Below, in pieces: positions 52,062 to 60,428 of a stretch of DNA of 64,000 bases. Made by a program: the position numbers and the translations under genes. A model generated the notes under the pieces. That model worked only from the letters and a program-made list of their open reading frames with translations. It made no database searches and was not told the DNA's origin. This DNA comes from Mitsuaria sp. GD03876 (GTDB lineage: Bacteria; Pseudomonadota; Gammaproteobacteria; Burkholderiales; Burkholderiaceae_C). Positions within the stretch are counted from its first letter, which is position 1. Each line of letters starts with the position of its first letter. The stretch is taken from assembly GCF_029840635.1 (NCBI RefSeq), contig NZ_JAOCCU010000010.1, positions 1 through 64,000 of the forward strand, given 5' to 3'.

Positions 52062-52613
52062 ATGAGCAAGCTTCAAAAGGTCGTCGCCGGACTCGTCCTG
52101 GCCGGCGCTTCGCTGGCGGCGCAGGCGGATGTCGTGCTGCAAAACCTGTCGGCGACGTCGACCAACATCTCGTTCGACATCGTCGGAACGGTCACCAAGC
52201 TGGGCAGCGGTTTCCAGCACCAGTTCGGCTTCGGCCACGTCTCGGATCCGAGCCTGGACTGGATCAACAACTTCAATGACAGCGCCTCGTCGGTCACCGT
52301 CAGCGGCGCCACCAAGCAGCCCGTCTCGTCCATCTACGACCTGACCGGCACCTTCGGCGAAAGCGTGTGGACCAGCTCGGCCAGCGGCTGGGTCATCGGC
52401 GACGTGATCGCCCTGCACTACAACCTGGTCGGCGATTTCAACCTCGCGAACTTCCACGTCGACGGCCTCGGCTTCCAGGTCGGCTTCACGACTGGCCCCG
52501 CGATCGAGCGCGCCAACAACCTGCTGGTGAACGACGTGCCCGAGCCGCTGTCGCTGGCGCTGGTCGGCTTGGGACTGCTCGGCATCGCCGCCTCGCGTCG
52601 CAAGCACGCCTGA
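52062..52613 (+). CDS. PEP-CTERM sorting-domain protein
   Basis: A 183-residue exported protein. Signal peptide (KVVAGLVLAGASLAAQA), a beta-rich domain of unknown role, and a C-terminal sorting signal: VPEP, a hydrophobic helix (LSLALVGLGLLGIAA) and a basic SRRK end. Exosortase recognises this signal and processes the protein at the inner membrane, normally in cells making exopolysaccharide. No exosortase gene is in the window. The gene stands alone behind a sigma-54-type promoter and ends in a terminator. The frame is open upstream, but the start is set by the ribosome-binding site and signal peptide. Confidence 0.93.
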   Translation: MSKLQKVVAGLVLAGASLAAQADVVLQNLSATSTNISFDIVGTVTKLGSGFQHQFGFGHVSDPSLDWINNFNDSASSVTVSGATKQPVSSIYDLTGTFGESVWTSSASGWVIGDVIALHYNLVGDFNLANFHVDGLGFQVGFTTGPAIERANNLLVNDVPEPLSLALVGLGLLGIAASRRKHA

Positions 52614-52657
52614 GCCACACCGGCATCCGGTCCTGTCCAGGCGGAAGGACCGTCAAC

Positions 52658-52688
52658 GCCTCATTCGCCATCGCGGGTGAGGCTTTTT
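52658..52688 (+). terminator. Terminator of the PEP-CTERM gene
   Basis: An 11-base-pair stem (52658-52668 with 52673-52683, two wobbles), CATC loop, then a T run, 45 bases after the stop. Confidence 0.9.
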
Positions 52689-52725
52689 CTTTGGCCGCGA
52701 CGCTCGCGGGCTCACGCCGCGGACT

Positions 52726-54369
52726 TCACTTCTCGCGGTCGTAGCTCCCGCTCCCGATGTAGACGCTCTTCGCGTCCCCATCCACCGGGAAGCTGAGCAG
52801 CCGCTCCTTGTGCCCGTCGTCGTACTCAAGCGAGATCACATAGCCCTCGAGCTGATAACGGCCTCTGCGGCTGGCGCCGTCATCGGCGGTGCGCGTGCCG
52901 CTGGTCGCGCCCACCGTGCCGAGCCCCGTGCCCACTGTGCCGCCGCCGGTGCGGCTGCTGCCCTTCCCATCGCCATGCGACGACCCCGCGATCACCGTGC
53001 CCGTGATCGCCTGCAGGCTTCCGGTGCTCGACAGGGCGCTGAAGCTGCGCTCGAAGCGGCCGTCCTTGGTGAAGCGGATCCCGCGCGTCGACGACGTGCC
53101 GCCGGTCACCATGCTCCCGGTGAACGCGCTGCGCGTGAAGCTGCCTTCCAGCCGCGTGTCCTTGGGCCAGGGGCGCACCGCCTGGTGTTGCTCCGAGGCC
53201 CATTCGCCGGCGGGCCGGCCATCGTCGTCCTGCGCCTGCATCTCGTAGCCCTTGCCCGCGCTGCGCCACCGCCCCCACTGCTGCGGCTCCAGCCGGCGCG
53301 ACGCCGAGACGTCCAGTTCATCCGGCGGCATCTCGGTGCGGCGGTAGACGCTGCCATCGCGCAGCAGGAAACGCACGTCCTCCTCCCAGCGAGTGCCGAA
53401 GTTGTTGTTGGCATGGCCATGGACCACCACCGCCGCCAGGTCCTTGTCGCCGAGCCCCTTGCCGGGCGCGGTCGAGACACGCTGCAGCATCACCTCCCGG
53501 CGCGCCAGCGGCGCCTGGGCCAGCGGTGACACCGTCAGCCCCGACGCATCGTTGACCAGCGCCGCGTCGGCCAGGTCCATCGACAGGCGGCTCAGCGACG
53601 TGACCACGCCGCGCAGCACCACCTCGCGTCCCACCCAGGGCTCGGCGTTGAACTTCAGGAAGATGACCTGCTCACCGCGCCGGTCGCCCTGCTCCTGGAC
53701 GAGGAAGAACTGCTCCGGCCGGCGCAGGTCACGCGCCACGAGCCCTCGCACGTACACCGTGCCGAGCTTTCGCCGCGCGGCCTCCTCGGAGATCACCAGC
53801 CAGTTGCCGCGCTGCGTCGTGAGCGCGATCACCTGGCTGGGCAGCAGGACCTGGCCCCGCGCCGGCTCCACGGCCACGGGCAGCGGTGTCGTCGGCATCA
53901 CGAGGTTGGCCTGCACCAACGCGCGCGCCACGGCGCCGGCCTGCGGGTACTTGGCGCCGATGTCCATCCCGGGCCCTTGCCAGGCGCGCGCCAGTTCGGC
54001 GCAAGCCTGCTCGGGCGAGGGCTCGCTCAGCAGCCGCTTGCGCGTGGACTCGGTGATGGTTTCCCACGGTGGATCGCTGCTGCGGCGCTGCATCACGCGA
54101 GTCAGTACGACCCGCAACGGCGCGATCTGGTGACGGCCCCGCCACGCGACCCAGCCCTCGCGCATCTGGGCGGCCGCGCCGACGCCGAGGTCCTGGCAGG
54201 TGCCCAGCGCGGCTTCCGACATCACGTCCAGGCTGACCGCCTCGACCAGTTGCTTCATCGCCGCGGGGTCGGTCGCGATCGAGCGGGCATCCCCCGCCGC
54301 CAGCGCGTTCGTGGCGAGCGCCACTGCGATCCATGCGGCCATCGCCGCGCCAAAGGAAGTCGAACGCAT
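52726..54369 (-). CDS. Exported protein of unknown function (547 residues)
   Basis: Not recognised. A signal peptide (MRSTSFGAAMAAWIAVALATNALAA type) begins at 54369; the frame is open to 54474 but the signal fixes the start. The N-terminal third is helical with two cysteines (TCQDLG, ACAELARAW). The middle is beta-rich, with an OB-like stretch around VGREVVLRGVVTSLSRLSMDLADAALVND. The last 150 residues are Gly/Ser/Thr-rich with clustered GTVGTGLGTVGATSGT, then YQLEGYVISLEYDDGHKERLLSFP. That end resembles a beta-sheet domain behind a flexible linker. It is divergent from the spore-coat-U-like gene. Confidence 0.75.
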   Translation of the reverse strand: MRSTSFGAAMAAWIAVALATNALAAGDARSIATDPAAMKQLVEAVSLDVMSEAALGTCQDLGVGAAAQMREGWVAWRGRHQIAPLRVVLTRVMQRRSSDPPWETITESTRKRLLSEPSPEQACAELARAWQGPGMDIGAKYPQAGAVARALVQANLVMPTTPLPVAVEPARGQVLLPSQVIALTTQRGNWLVISEEAARRKLGTVYVRGLVARDLRRPEQFFLVQEQGDRRGEQVIFLKFNAEPWVGREVVLRGVVTSLSRLSMDLADAALVNDASGLTVSPLAQAPLARREVMLQRVSTAPGKGLGDKDLAAVVVHGHANNNFGTRWEEDVRFLLRDGSVYRRTEMPPDELDVSASRRLEPQQWGRWRSAGKGYEMQAQDDDGRPAGEWASEQHQAVRPWPKDTRLEGSFTRSAFTGSMVTGGTSSTRGIRFTKDGRFERSFSALSSTGSLQAITGTVIAGSSHGDGKGSSRTGGGTVGTGLGTVGATSGTRTADDGASRRGRYQLEGYVISLEYDDGHKERLLSFPVDGDAKSVYIGSGSYDREK

Positions 54370-54468
54370 GACACCTGCCTTGCCGCGCCTTGGGAGCTTC
54401 GCATCCTCCCCGTTTCCTTCGGATCCAGCCACAGCCCGAACGGTGAAGCGCTCGAATGGGACTTGACC

Positions 54469-54484
54469 CGGCATCGGCCTTGCC
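54469..54484 (+). promoter_or_regulatory. Possible sigma-54 promoter before the spore-coat-U-like gene
   Basis: CGGCATCGGCCTTGCC keeps the GG-N10-GC spacing and the GGCA and TTGC cores, 39 bases before the GTG start. The match is weaker than at the PEP-CTERM gene and could be chance in GC-rich DNA. Confidence 0.3.
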
Positions 54485-54522
54485 GCTCCCGGGACCCATC
54501 CCCCGGAAGAGCGAGGTGTCGA

Positions 54523-55011
54523 GTGAGAAAGCTGTCATGGTGCGTGGCCGCCGCGGGCCTGATCGCGAGTCCGTCCGCCTTCGCGCTGTGCACCTTGCTG
54601 TGCACCTGCACGGTCACGACGACCTCGCTGCAGTTCGGCACCTACAACCCGCTCGCCCATGCCGACGTCGTCAGCACCGCCAAGGTCCTGGTGAAGTGCG
54701 GCGGCGTCGTCGGCCTGGCGATCCCGCTCACCGTCTACCTCGGCCCGGGCAACGGCACGGTGGCGTCCCGGTTGATGGCCTCCGGTGCCAACCGGCTCCA
54801 GTACGGCCTGTACGCCGATCCGACCTTCACCGTGCCGCTGGGCGACGGCACGCAAGGCACGGTGACGATCGCGGGGAACGTCGACCTCGACCTGCTCGGG
54901 CTGTCCCCCGGCCTGGAATACACGATGTTCGGCCGCATCCCGTCCCGCCAGGTCACCACGCCGCCCGGCGTCTACGCGGACGCGATCCCGGTGACGCTCG
55001 AGTTCTACTGA
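54523..55011 (+). CDS. Spore coat U (SCPU) domain protein
   Basis: A 162-residue exported protein that starts at a GTG with GAGG six bases upstream. After the signal peptide (LSWCVAAAGLIASPSAFA), the mature part opens with a cysteine-rich CTLLCTCTVTT. Next come LQFGTYNPLAHADVVSTAKVLVKC, NRLQYGLYADPTFTVPLGDGT and a PGVYADAIPVTLEFY end, which matches the SCPU fold related to fimbrial subunits. SCPU genes usually sit in clusters with a chaperone and an usher; neither is present here. Confidence 0.88.
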   Translation: MRKLSWCVAAAGLIASPSAFALCTLLCTCTVTTTSLQFGTYNPLAHADVVSTAKVLVKCGGVVGLAIPLTVYLGPGNGTVASRLMASGANRLQYGLYADPTFTVPLGDGTQGTVTIAGNVDLDLLGLSPGLEYTMFGRIPSRQVTTPPGVYADAIPVTLEFY

Positions 55012-55126
55012 CCCCGCCCGTGGGCGAGCAGCGGCGATCGCGTGCCGCCCTGTCCCCGCGAAAGCGTTCACGCGGTCAACACATGCGAAAGTCAGCGCGT
55101 TCGATGGGCTTTCAGGGAGAACACAC

Positions 55127-55753
55127 ATGCCTGCGATCCGCCAAGCCGCCCTCGCCTGCCTGCTCGTCGCCGGCGCGACGGGCTTCACCGCCGCGCACGC
55201 CCAAGTCTGGAAATGCGTCGTCGACGGCAAGACCCACTACTCGGACCAGCCCTGCCCCACCAAGGGCGAACCGCTGAAATCCAGCGCGCTGCAGGGCAAC
55301 GTGATCGACACCTCGGCCGACCGCGCCGCCGCCGAGCGCGCCAAGGCGGCCGCGGACCAGCAGGCCGCGACCCCGCCCAACGGCGCGCCGGCCGCTCCCA
55401 ACGCGCCGGCGGCTTCCAGCAACGTCTGCCCGAGCGACCGCGACATCGCCGGCATGGAGACCAAGGCGAGCTCGATCTCGCTGAGCCCGGAGGCCAAGCG
55501 CTTCGTCCAGGACGAGATCCGCCGCGCGCGGCAATGCCAGAAGGGCCAGGGCAACTACTCGGCCGCGGACTGGAACGTCAGCAAGCAGGCCGTCGACGCG
55601 CAGAGCAGCCTGACCGGCGGCGCCGACGCGCGACGCCGCGCCGAGGCGATGCACAGCGCCGCCAACGCCAACGAGGGCGACCGCATCGCGCGTCAACGCG
55701 AGGTCGAGGACCGCGAGGCACAGCGCCGGCTGCAGCGCGGCGCCGCGCGCTGA
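55127..55753 (+). CDS. DUF4124-domain exported protein
   Basis: A 208-residue exported protein. Signal peptide to about residue 25 (ACLLVAGATGFTAAHA), then the DUF4124 pattern QVWKCVVDGKTHYSDQPCP, a short beta domain common in beta-proteobacteria. An Ala/Pro linker and a long charged helix (RRAEAMHSAANANEGDRIARQ) follow. AGGGAG lies 8 bases before the ATG. The function of the domain is unknown. Confidence 0.88.
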   Translation: MPAIRQAALACLLVAGATGFTAAHAQVWKCVVDGKTHYSDQPCPTKGEPLKSSALQGNVIDTSADRAAAERAKAAADQQAATPPNGAPAAPNAPAASSNVCPSDRDIAGMETKASSISLSPEAKRFVQDEIRRARQCQKGQGNYSAADWNVSKQAVDAQSSLTGGADARRRAEAMHSAANANEGDRIARQREVEDREAQRRLQRGAAR

Positions 55754-55835
55754 GGCGCGCCGGCAGCGTCTCCCGGACTCATCCCGGCCGCCTCCGGCGC
55801 GACCCGCTCAGGCGCATCGCCTCGGGGCCCGGCGC

Positions 55836-56597
55836 TCATCGCGGCCGGGCCCACGCGGCCCGCCAGCGTCCCCAGTCCTTCGACACCGGCGGCAGCGCCA
55901 GCACGAACAGCACCGCCGCCAGCGGCACCACGCAGACGAAGCCCAGGTGCTTGAACCCGAGCGCGCCCGCGACGCCGCCGAGCACGAACGCCGCCAGCAG
56001 CCCGCCGGCGCGCAGCGCGCGTTGGCGGTCATGCCGCACGGCGGGCCGCGGCGCGCCTGACCGGCGATTCCAGTACAGCAGCTTGCCCAGCTCCATCCCG
56101 AGGTCGGTGATGTTGCCCGTCATGTGGGTCGTGCGGATGCTGCCGCCCGAGGTCTTCGACCCGACCGCGTTCTGCAGGCCCATGATGAAGGCCAGCAGCA
56201 GCACCGTCAGCGGGACCGCGAACGGCGTGTGCCAGGTCAGCGTGATCGCGCCCATCAGCCCGAACGGGAACAGCAGCGCCGCCTCCAGCATCAGCGGCAG
56301 CGCGTAGACACTGCGCAGTCCGTGCTGGCGCGCCCAGTTCACCAGCATCGCGCAGACCGCCGCGCCGCACAGGAACGCCAGGATCGCGCCCAGCGCGTTC
56401 AGCACCAGCGTGCCCTGCCCCAGCACCGCGCCGTCCGCGAGCTGCGACGCGAAGCCGGTCATGTGCGAGGTATAGCGCTGCAGCACCAGGAAGCCGCCCG
56501 CGTTCACCGCCCCGGCGTTGAACGCGAGCAGCAGTCCCAGCGCCCGGTTCGTCGACGGCGCGCGATGGCGGCTGGTCAGGTGCAGCAGCCGCCTCAT
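55836..56597 (-). CDS. YoaK/DUF1275 family membrane protein
   Basis: A 253-residue inner-membrane protein with about six hydrophobic segments. It carries the DUF1275 pattern NAGAVNAGGFLVLQRYTSHMTG, LQNAVGSKTSGGSIRTTHMTGNITDLGMELG. The family has no established biochemical role. It is followed upstream on the same strand by the surface-antigen-like gene at 28 bases. Confidence 0.9.
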   Translation of the reverse strand: MRRLLHLTSRHRAPSTNRALGLLLAFNAGAVNAGGFLVLQRYTSHMTGFASQLADGAVLGQGTLVLNALGAILAFLCGAAVCAMLVNWARQHGLRSVYALPLMLEAALLFPFGLMGAITLTWHTPFAVPLTVLLLAFIMGLQNAVGSKTSGGSIRTTHMTGNITDLGMELGKLLYWNRRSGAPRPAVRHDRQRALRAGGLLAAFVLGGVAGALGFKHLGFVCVVPLAAVLFVLALPPVSKDWGRWRAAWARPR

Positions 56598-56625
56598 CGC
56601 AGGCGGCCCTCGGTCGGACGCGACC

Positions 56626-57018
56626 TCATTTCGCCGCGCTCAGCTCCCAGCGGCCCTCGGTCGACTTGCAGGCGTTCCAGACCGAGGCGGTCTCCGCGCG
56701 CTTCTTCGACGACACCCAGACGCGCATCCGCTTGCAGGTGCGGCCATCGGCGCCCGCGCTGCGGCGCAGTTCCTGGAAGCGGCCGCCGGCGCCGGTGGCC
56801 GGGTTGCTCCAGGTGATCACCTCGGGCGTGCCCTCGGCGTTCAACGCCTGGCCGGCGGCGTTCAGGAACATCTGGAGGTCCTCGGCGTCGAAGGCCTCGG
56901 CCGGCGTGTTCTTCAGCGCGGCCACCCAGCCGGCGGCCTGGACCGGCCCGACGGCCAACGCGCCCAGCAGGACGGCCGCGCCCAGCGCGGCGGACGGGAA
57001 TGTGAACAGGCGACGCAT
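56626..57018 (-). CDS. Exported surface-antigen-like protein (130 residues)
   Basis: A signal peptide (LFTFPSAALGAAVLLGALAVGPVQA) precedes a small domain. The pattern WSNPATGAGGRFQELR, GRTCKRMRVWVSSKK and ACKSTEGRWE resembles the C-terminal domain of RT0821/Lpp0805-type surface antigens. GGAGGAG lies six bases before the ATG at 57018. The open frame that continues upstream is a shadow. It is probably periplasmic or surface-associated; no function is known. Confidence 0.78.
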   Translation of the reverse strand: MRRLFTFPSAALGAAVLLGALAVGPVQAAGWVAALKNTPAEAFDAEDLQMFLNAAGQALNAEGTPEVITWSNPATGAGGRFQELRRSAGADGRTCKRMRVWVSSKKRAETASVWNACKSTEGRWELSAAK

Positions 57019-57080
57019 CGTGACTCCTCCCGGGTGACAACAACGGTGCGGGCCATGATACGAGCGCCGCCCGGCGCGCG

Positions 57081-57518
57081 TCACCCGCCGCGGGAGGCGG
57101 GCGGCGCGGCCGACGGCGCCGGCGCGACGGCGCCTTCGGCCGTCTTGGCGCCATGCCGCGTCAGCACCGCGTGCAGCCGGCCGAAGTCGATCGGCTTGAC
57201 GAAGTAGTCGTCGAAGACCAGGTCGTCGTCGGACGCGAAGTCGGTGTTCAGCGGCGTGCCGCTCACCGCGATCGCGACCAGCGCCGGCAGGCTCAGCTTG
57301 AGCCGCCCCGCGACGTGGCGTCCGTCGGCGTCGGGCATCGCGATGTCGGTGATCAGCAGGTCGGGCTCCCACTTCAGGCCGATCCGGATCGCTTCCAGCC
57401 CGGTCGGCGCGACCCGGAGCTCGAAGTTGTAGACGGTGAGCAGCTCGCGCAGCAGCTCCAGGGAATCGGGCTGGTCGTCGGCGACCAGCACCTTGAGGCG
57501 ATCCGGCATGGTGGACAT
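57081..57518 (-). CDS. Stand-alone response-regulator receiver protein
   Basis: A 145-residue single-domain receiver. It has the acidic pair in VLVADDQPDS, the phospho-acceptor Asp in LLITDIAMPD, the Thr/Ser in AVSGTP, and the Lys in FVKPID. There is no output domain, only a Pro/Ala tail, so it would act by protein contact or as a phosphate relay. No kinase gene is adjacent. The start is uncertain between 57518 and 57509; neither has a strong ribosome-binding site. Confidence 0.88.
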   Translation of the reverse strand: MSTMPDRLKVLVADDQPDSLELLRELLTVYNFELRVAPTGLEAIRIGLKWEPDLLITDIAMPDADGRHVAGRLKLSLPALVAIAVSGTPLNTDFASDDDLVFDDYFVKPIDFGRLHAVLTRHGAKTAEGAVAPAPSAAPPASRGG

Positions 57519-57601
57519 CGAGGGCAGTTTGGAGCCGCCAGAGCAATCGGCGGACCCGGTGCATTCTCCCCGCCCGCGCGGGAGTAGGATCACGCGACCT
57601 T

Positions 57602-57613
57602 GAAAGCGCTTTC
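57602..57613 (+). promoter_or_regulatory. LacI-type operator overlapping the LacI-family gene start
   Basis: GAAAGCGCTTTC is a perfect 12-base palindrome of the kind bound by LacI/GalR regulators, with the central CG they require. It ends three bases before the ATG of the regulator gene, in the position of the ribosome-binding site, so autoregulation is likely. Confidence 0.75.
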
Positions 57614-57616
57614 CCC

Positions 57617-58651
57617 ATGAAGAGAAAGAAGCCCCTCCTGTCGACCTCGAGCGACGTCACCCTGGGCATGGTGGCCGCGGCCAGCGGCGTCTCGCCCAGC
57701 ACCGTGTCCCGCGTGCTCAGCGGCAGCGCGCAAGTCAGCGCGGAGAAGTCCGAACGGGTCCGGCGAGCGATCGACGCGCTGGGCTTCGTGCCCAACACGA
57801 TCGCCCGGGCGCTCGCGGACGGCCGGACCTTCAACGTCGGGCTGCTGGCGCAGGTCTTCGAGAGCCCGTACTACGCGCTGCTGCTGCGCGGCATCGAGGA
57901 AGTGCTGACGCCCGCCGGCTACGGGCTGGTGGTCGCCAGCGGCCACTGGAATCCGGAGGAGGAACGGCGCTGCGTCGCCTCGCTGCGGTCGCGGCGGGTG
58001 GACGGGATCATCGTGTTGACCGGCGGGCTGACGGACGAGTTCCTCGTCGAGCTGGCGCGGGAGCTGCCGGTCGTGGTCACCGGACGGGCGTTGCGCGCGC
58101 CGGGCCTGCATGCGCTGAAGACGGACGACGTCGAAGGCGCCCGGGCCGCGACGCGCCATCTGATCGAGCGCGGCCACACGCGCATCGCCTTCATCGGCGG
58201 CGATGCGACGCACGCCGATTCGAGCGAGCGCGAGCGCGGGTATCGCCTCGCGCTGGCGGACGCCGGGCTCGAGGTGGACGAGGCGCTGATCGCCGGCGGC
58301 GACTATGTCGAGGACGGCGGCGCGCGGGCGATGACGCGGATGCTCGAGGCCGGGTCGCGCTTCACCGCGGTCTTCGCGGCCAACGACCAGATGGCGTCGG
58401 GCGCCGCGCGGGTGCTCCATGGCCGAGGCTTCCGCGTGCCCGAGGACATCTCGCTCGTCGGCTACGACGACCTGCTGAACACCGCCCACGCCAGTCCGCC
58501 CCGCACGACGGTCGATGTCCACATCGCGGAGCTCGGCCGGCGCGCCGCGTCCGCGATGCTGGACCTGCTGCGCACCGGCGGTTCGGCGGTGCTGCCGCCG
58601 GCGCCCCAGCTGATCGTGAGGGAGTCCACGCGCCGCCTGGGCGCGGCGTAA
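57617..58651 (+). CDS. LacI family transcriptional regulator
   Basis: A 344-residue LacI/GalR repressor. The helix-turn-helix is at about 13-40 (VTLGMVAAASGVSPSTVSRVLSG), then the hinge VPNTIARALADGRT, then a periplasmic-binding-protein-like effector domain with GGDATHADSSERERGYRLAL and GYDDLLNTAHASPPRTTV. It normally senses a sugar. A palindromic operator lies right before its start. No sugar-utilisation genes flank it, so its regulon must be elsewhere. Confidence 0.93.
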   Translation: MKRKKPLLSTSSDVTLGMVAAASGVSPSTVSRVLSGSAQVSAEKSERVRRAIDALGFVPNTIARALADGRTFNVGLLAQVFESPYYALLLRGIEEVLTPAGYGLVVASGHWNPEEERRCVASLRSRRVDGIIVLTGGLTDEFLVELARELPVVVTGRALRAPGLHALKTDDVEGARAATRHLIERGHTRIAFIGGDATHADSSERERGYRLALADAGLEVDEALIAGGDYVEDGGARAMTRMLEAGSRFTAVFAANDQMASGAARVLHGRGFRVPEDISLVGYDDLLNTAHASPPRTTVDVHIAELGRRAASAMLDLLRTGGSAVLPPAPQLIVRESTRRLGAA

Positions 58652-58704
58652 CCGACGGGTAAGCGCGATGCGGCGCCAGCCCGGCCTTCACGAATAATCG
58701 CGCG

Positions 58705-59694
58705 ATGCACATTCATCGCAAGCTCGGCAGCCTGGCGCTGCTCATGGGAACGCTCTGCGGCGCGCCGGCATTCGCCGAGGCGCCGCTGGTCGAGGACAAC
58801 GGCGCGGTGGCGCTGCGGACCATCCAGACGATGGTCGAGCCGATGATGCGCGGCAAGATCGACCCGGCGGCGAAGGCCTGCATGCAGGCGTTGCCGGCGG
58901 ACTCGTACCACGCGGTGATGCGCAAGTTCGCGGACCGCTTGAGCATCGAGGACCAGGCGCAGATCGACGCCTTCCTGCGCACGCCGATCGGCCGCAAGTT
59001 CACGCTGCGCCTCGAGCTGCAGACCTACGTCACGATGAAACAGCCGCTGCCGGAGCCGATGCCGGAATGGACGGCCGAGGACAAGCGCCAGCTGGACCAG
59101 GCCGCGACGGTGCCGGCGGTCCGGACCTATCTGCAAAGCGGGCTGATCCGGGGGACGCAGGCGAACGGCGAACTCAACCTGCGCACGCGCGAGTTGCTGA
59201 CGCAATGCAAGGTGGTGCCGCCGGGGTCTGCGGCCGTGGCGGCGACGACCTACAAGCCAGGTGGCGTCGGCACCGAGAGCCGGGATGCGGCGATGGGGGC
59301 GATCGGCACGGCGAACTTCGTCATCGGCCGCATCGGCCGGGAGTGCCTGGCGTTGCTCAAGCGCAGCGACACGCCGCAGGCGTTCGTCGCCGCGTGGAAG
59401 CAGCGCAACCAGTCCTTCGCGGACGCCTCGGTCCACTACTTCGACAAGCGCCTGACCGAGGCCGAAGCCGAGGGCGGCAACGCCCGCAAGGAGGCGGTCA
59501 TGCGCGAGTTCTCCGCCGCGGTGCAGCGCAACGGTGCGACGACCGTGCAGAACATGCTGGACCGGCCGGATCGCGAGGCGGCGTGCTCGCGCGCGGTGCA
59601 GATGGTCGAGATGGGCGCCTTCGACTTCAATCCGACGATGCCGATGTTCGATGAGCTGCAGGCGCTGGTGGCCTGGGCCAAGGCCAATCCATGA
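58705..59694 (+). CDS. Exported protein of unknown function (329 residues)
   Basis: Not recognised. It has a signal peptide (RKLGSLALLMGTLCGAPAFAEA) and an otherwise helical sequence. Four cysteines at about 53 (AKACMQ), 171 (TQCKVV), 214 (RECLAL) and 294 (AACSRA) could form two disulfides. The N-terminal half resembles the DUF2059-like pattern of exported helical proteins (SYHAVMRKFADRLSIEDQAQIDAFLRTPIGRKF), which is a weak similarity. It starts 53 bases after the LacI gene. Confidence 0.68.
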   Translation: MHIHRKLGSLALLMGTLCGAPAFAEAPLVEDNGAVALRTIQTMVEPMMRGKIDPAAKACMQALPADSYHAVMRKFADRLSIEDQAQIDAFLRTPIGRKFTLRLELQTYVTMKQPLPEPMPEWTAEDKRQLDQAATVPAVRTYLQSGLIRGTQANGELNLRTRELLTQCKVVPPGSAAVAATTYKPGGVGTESRDAAMGAIGTANFVIGRIGRECLALLKRSDTPQAFVAAWKQRNQSFADASVHYFDKRLTEAEAEGGNARKEAVMREFSAAVQRNGATTVQNMLDRPDREAACSRAVQMVEMGAFDFNPTMPMFDELQALVAWAKANP

Positions 59695-59878
59695 ACGGGC
59701 GGCGGTCCGGCGGCGCGGCAATCGCCCAAGGCTGGAACTGAGCCGGAGTCGCCAGGCTTTTCGTCAACTGGCCGTCACATGGGGCCGGCAGAATGCAAGG
59801 CATCCGAGACAACAACCGGCTGCGACATAGGGCAGAAAGCTGGAACCCGTCACCAGCGTCACGGATACCCTCTTCAGG

Positions 59879-59906
59879 AAGAAGCCACCCCGACGGGTGG
59901 CTTCTT
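59879..59906. terminator. Bidirectional terminator between the 329-residue gene and the microcin-like operon
   Basis: A 12-base-pair stem (59879-59890 with 59895-59906) with a CGAC loop and a TTTCATTT tail on the plus side; the minus side has an AAGAGGG-type tail. It begins six bases beyond the last gene of the minus-strand operon. Confidence 0.88.
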
Positions 59907-59911
59907 TCATT

Positions 59912-60133
59912 TCAGGGTCGGCGGCAGGAACGTGGTATCGATCGGCCACCACAGAGCATCGCCATGACAAGGCCATAGGCAACGCTGACGCCAAGTAGCT
60001 TCTCGTTTGCTTGGACTTGTCCATCCACAAGAATGCCAAGCGCGACGTAGCCGCCTAGAAACAGCGTCGACAGTTCGACGAAGCACAAGCAAAGAGCGAG
60101 CCCCCAAGCGGCTTTGGCGCTATTCATCGCCAT
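59912..60133 (-). CDS. Small two-helix membrane protein, possible immunity protein
   Basis: A 73-residue membrane protein with two hydrophobic segments (about 9-37 and 48-60), last gene of the island operon. Its start overlaps the end of the peptide gene: ATG at 60133 or, more plausibly for coupling, at 60127, inside the last codons of that gene. Size and topology are like those of microcin V immunity protein Cvi (78 residues, two helices), but sequence similarity cannot be judged. Immunity is inference from position and topology. Confidence 0.7.
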   Translation of the reverse strand: MAMNSAKAAWGLALCLCFVELSTLFLGGYVALGILVDGQVQANEKLLGVSVAYGLVMAMLCGGRSIPRSCRRP

Positions 60134-60428
60134 CGACGGTCTTATCGAGCCACTCGAGACCCTGGGCGATCCACCGTTGAACGGGGGTGTGGTCGTTCAG
60201 TGCTTGCCCCAACTTCCAGCCCCCGATTCCCGCCGCCATCAGACCTCCGGCGGTGGCGGCGCCTACCCCGGCCAGTCCGACAGCCTCTAGCGCGCCGAGG
60301 CCAAGAGTCGCGCCTCGACTCAGGCCAATCCCACCCCCTATTCCCGATGCCCAACCCATCAGGTCACCCGGCGACATATCGGCGCCGCCAAACACAAATT
60401 CGTATTCACTGACTTGCAGTTCTCGCAT
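60120..60428 (-). CDS. Microcin/class II bacteriocin-like precursor with double-glycine leader
   Basis: A 102-residue peptide. Residues 1-15, MRELQVSEYEFVFGG, match the double-glycine leader of class II microcins (microcin V: MRTLTLNELDSVSGG), with Leu, Glu and Val at the expected places before Gly-Gly. The predicted 87-residue core is rich in Gly and Ala (GIGGGIGLSRGATLGLG, AGVGAATAGGLMAAGIGG), without cysteine, and ends in an amphipathic, acidic tail. That is close in size and style to mature microcin V. AAGGAG lies six bases before the ATG, which overlaps the previous stop (TAATG). Export would need a PCAT-type peptidase-transporter, which is not in the window. Antibacterial activity is inferred. 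Confidence 0.75.
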   Translation of the reverse strand: MRELQVSEYEFVFGGADMSPGDLMGWASGIGGGIGLSRGATLGLGALEAVGLAGVGAATAGGLMAAGIGGWKLGQALNDHTPVQRWIAQGLEWLDKTVDGDE

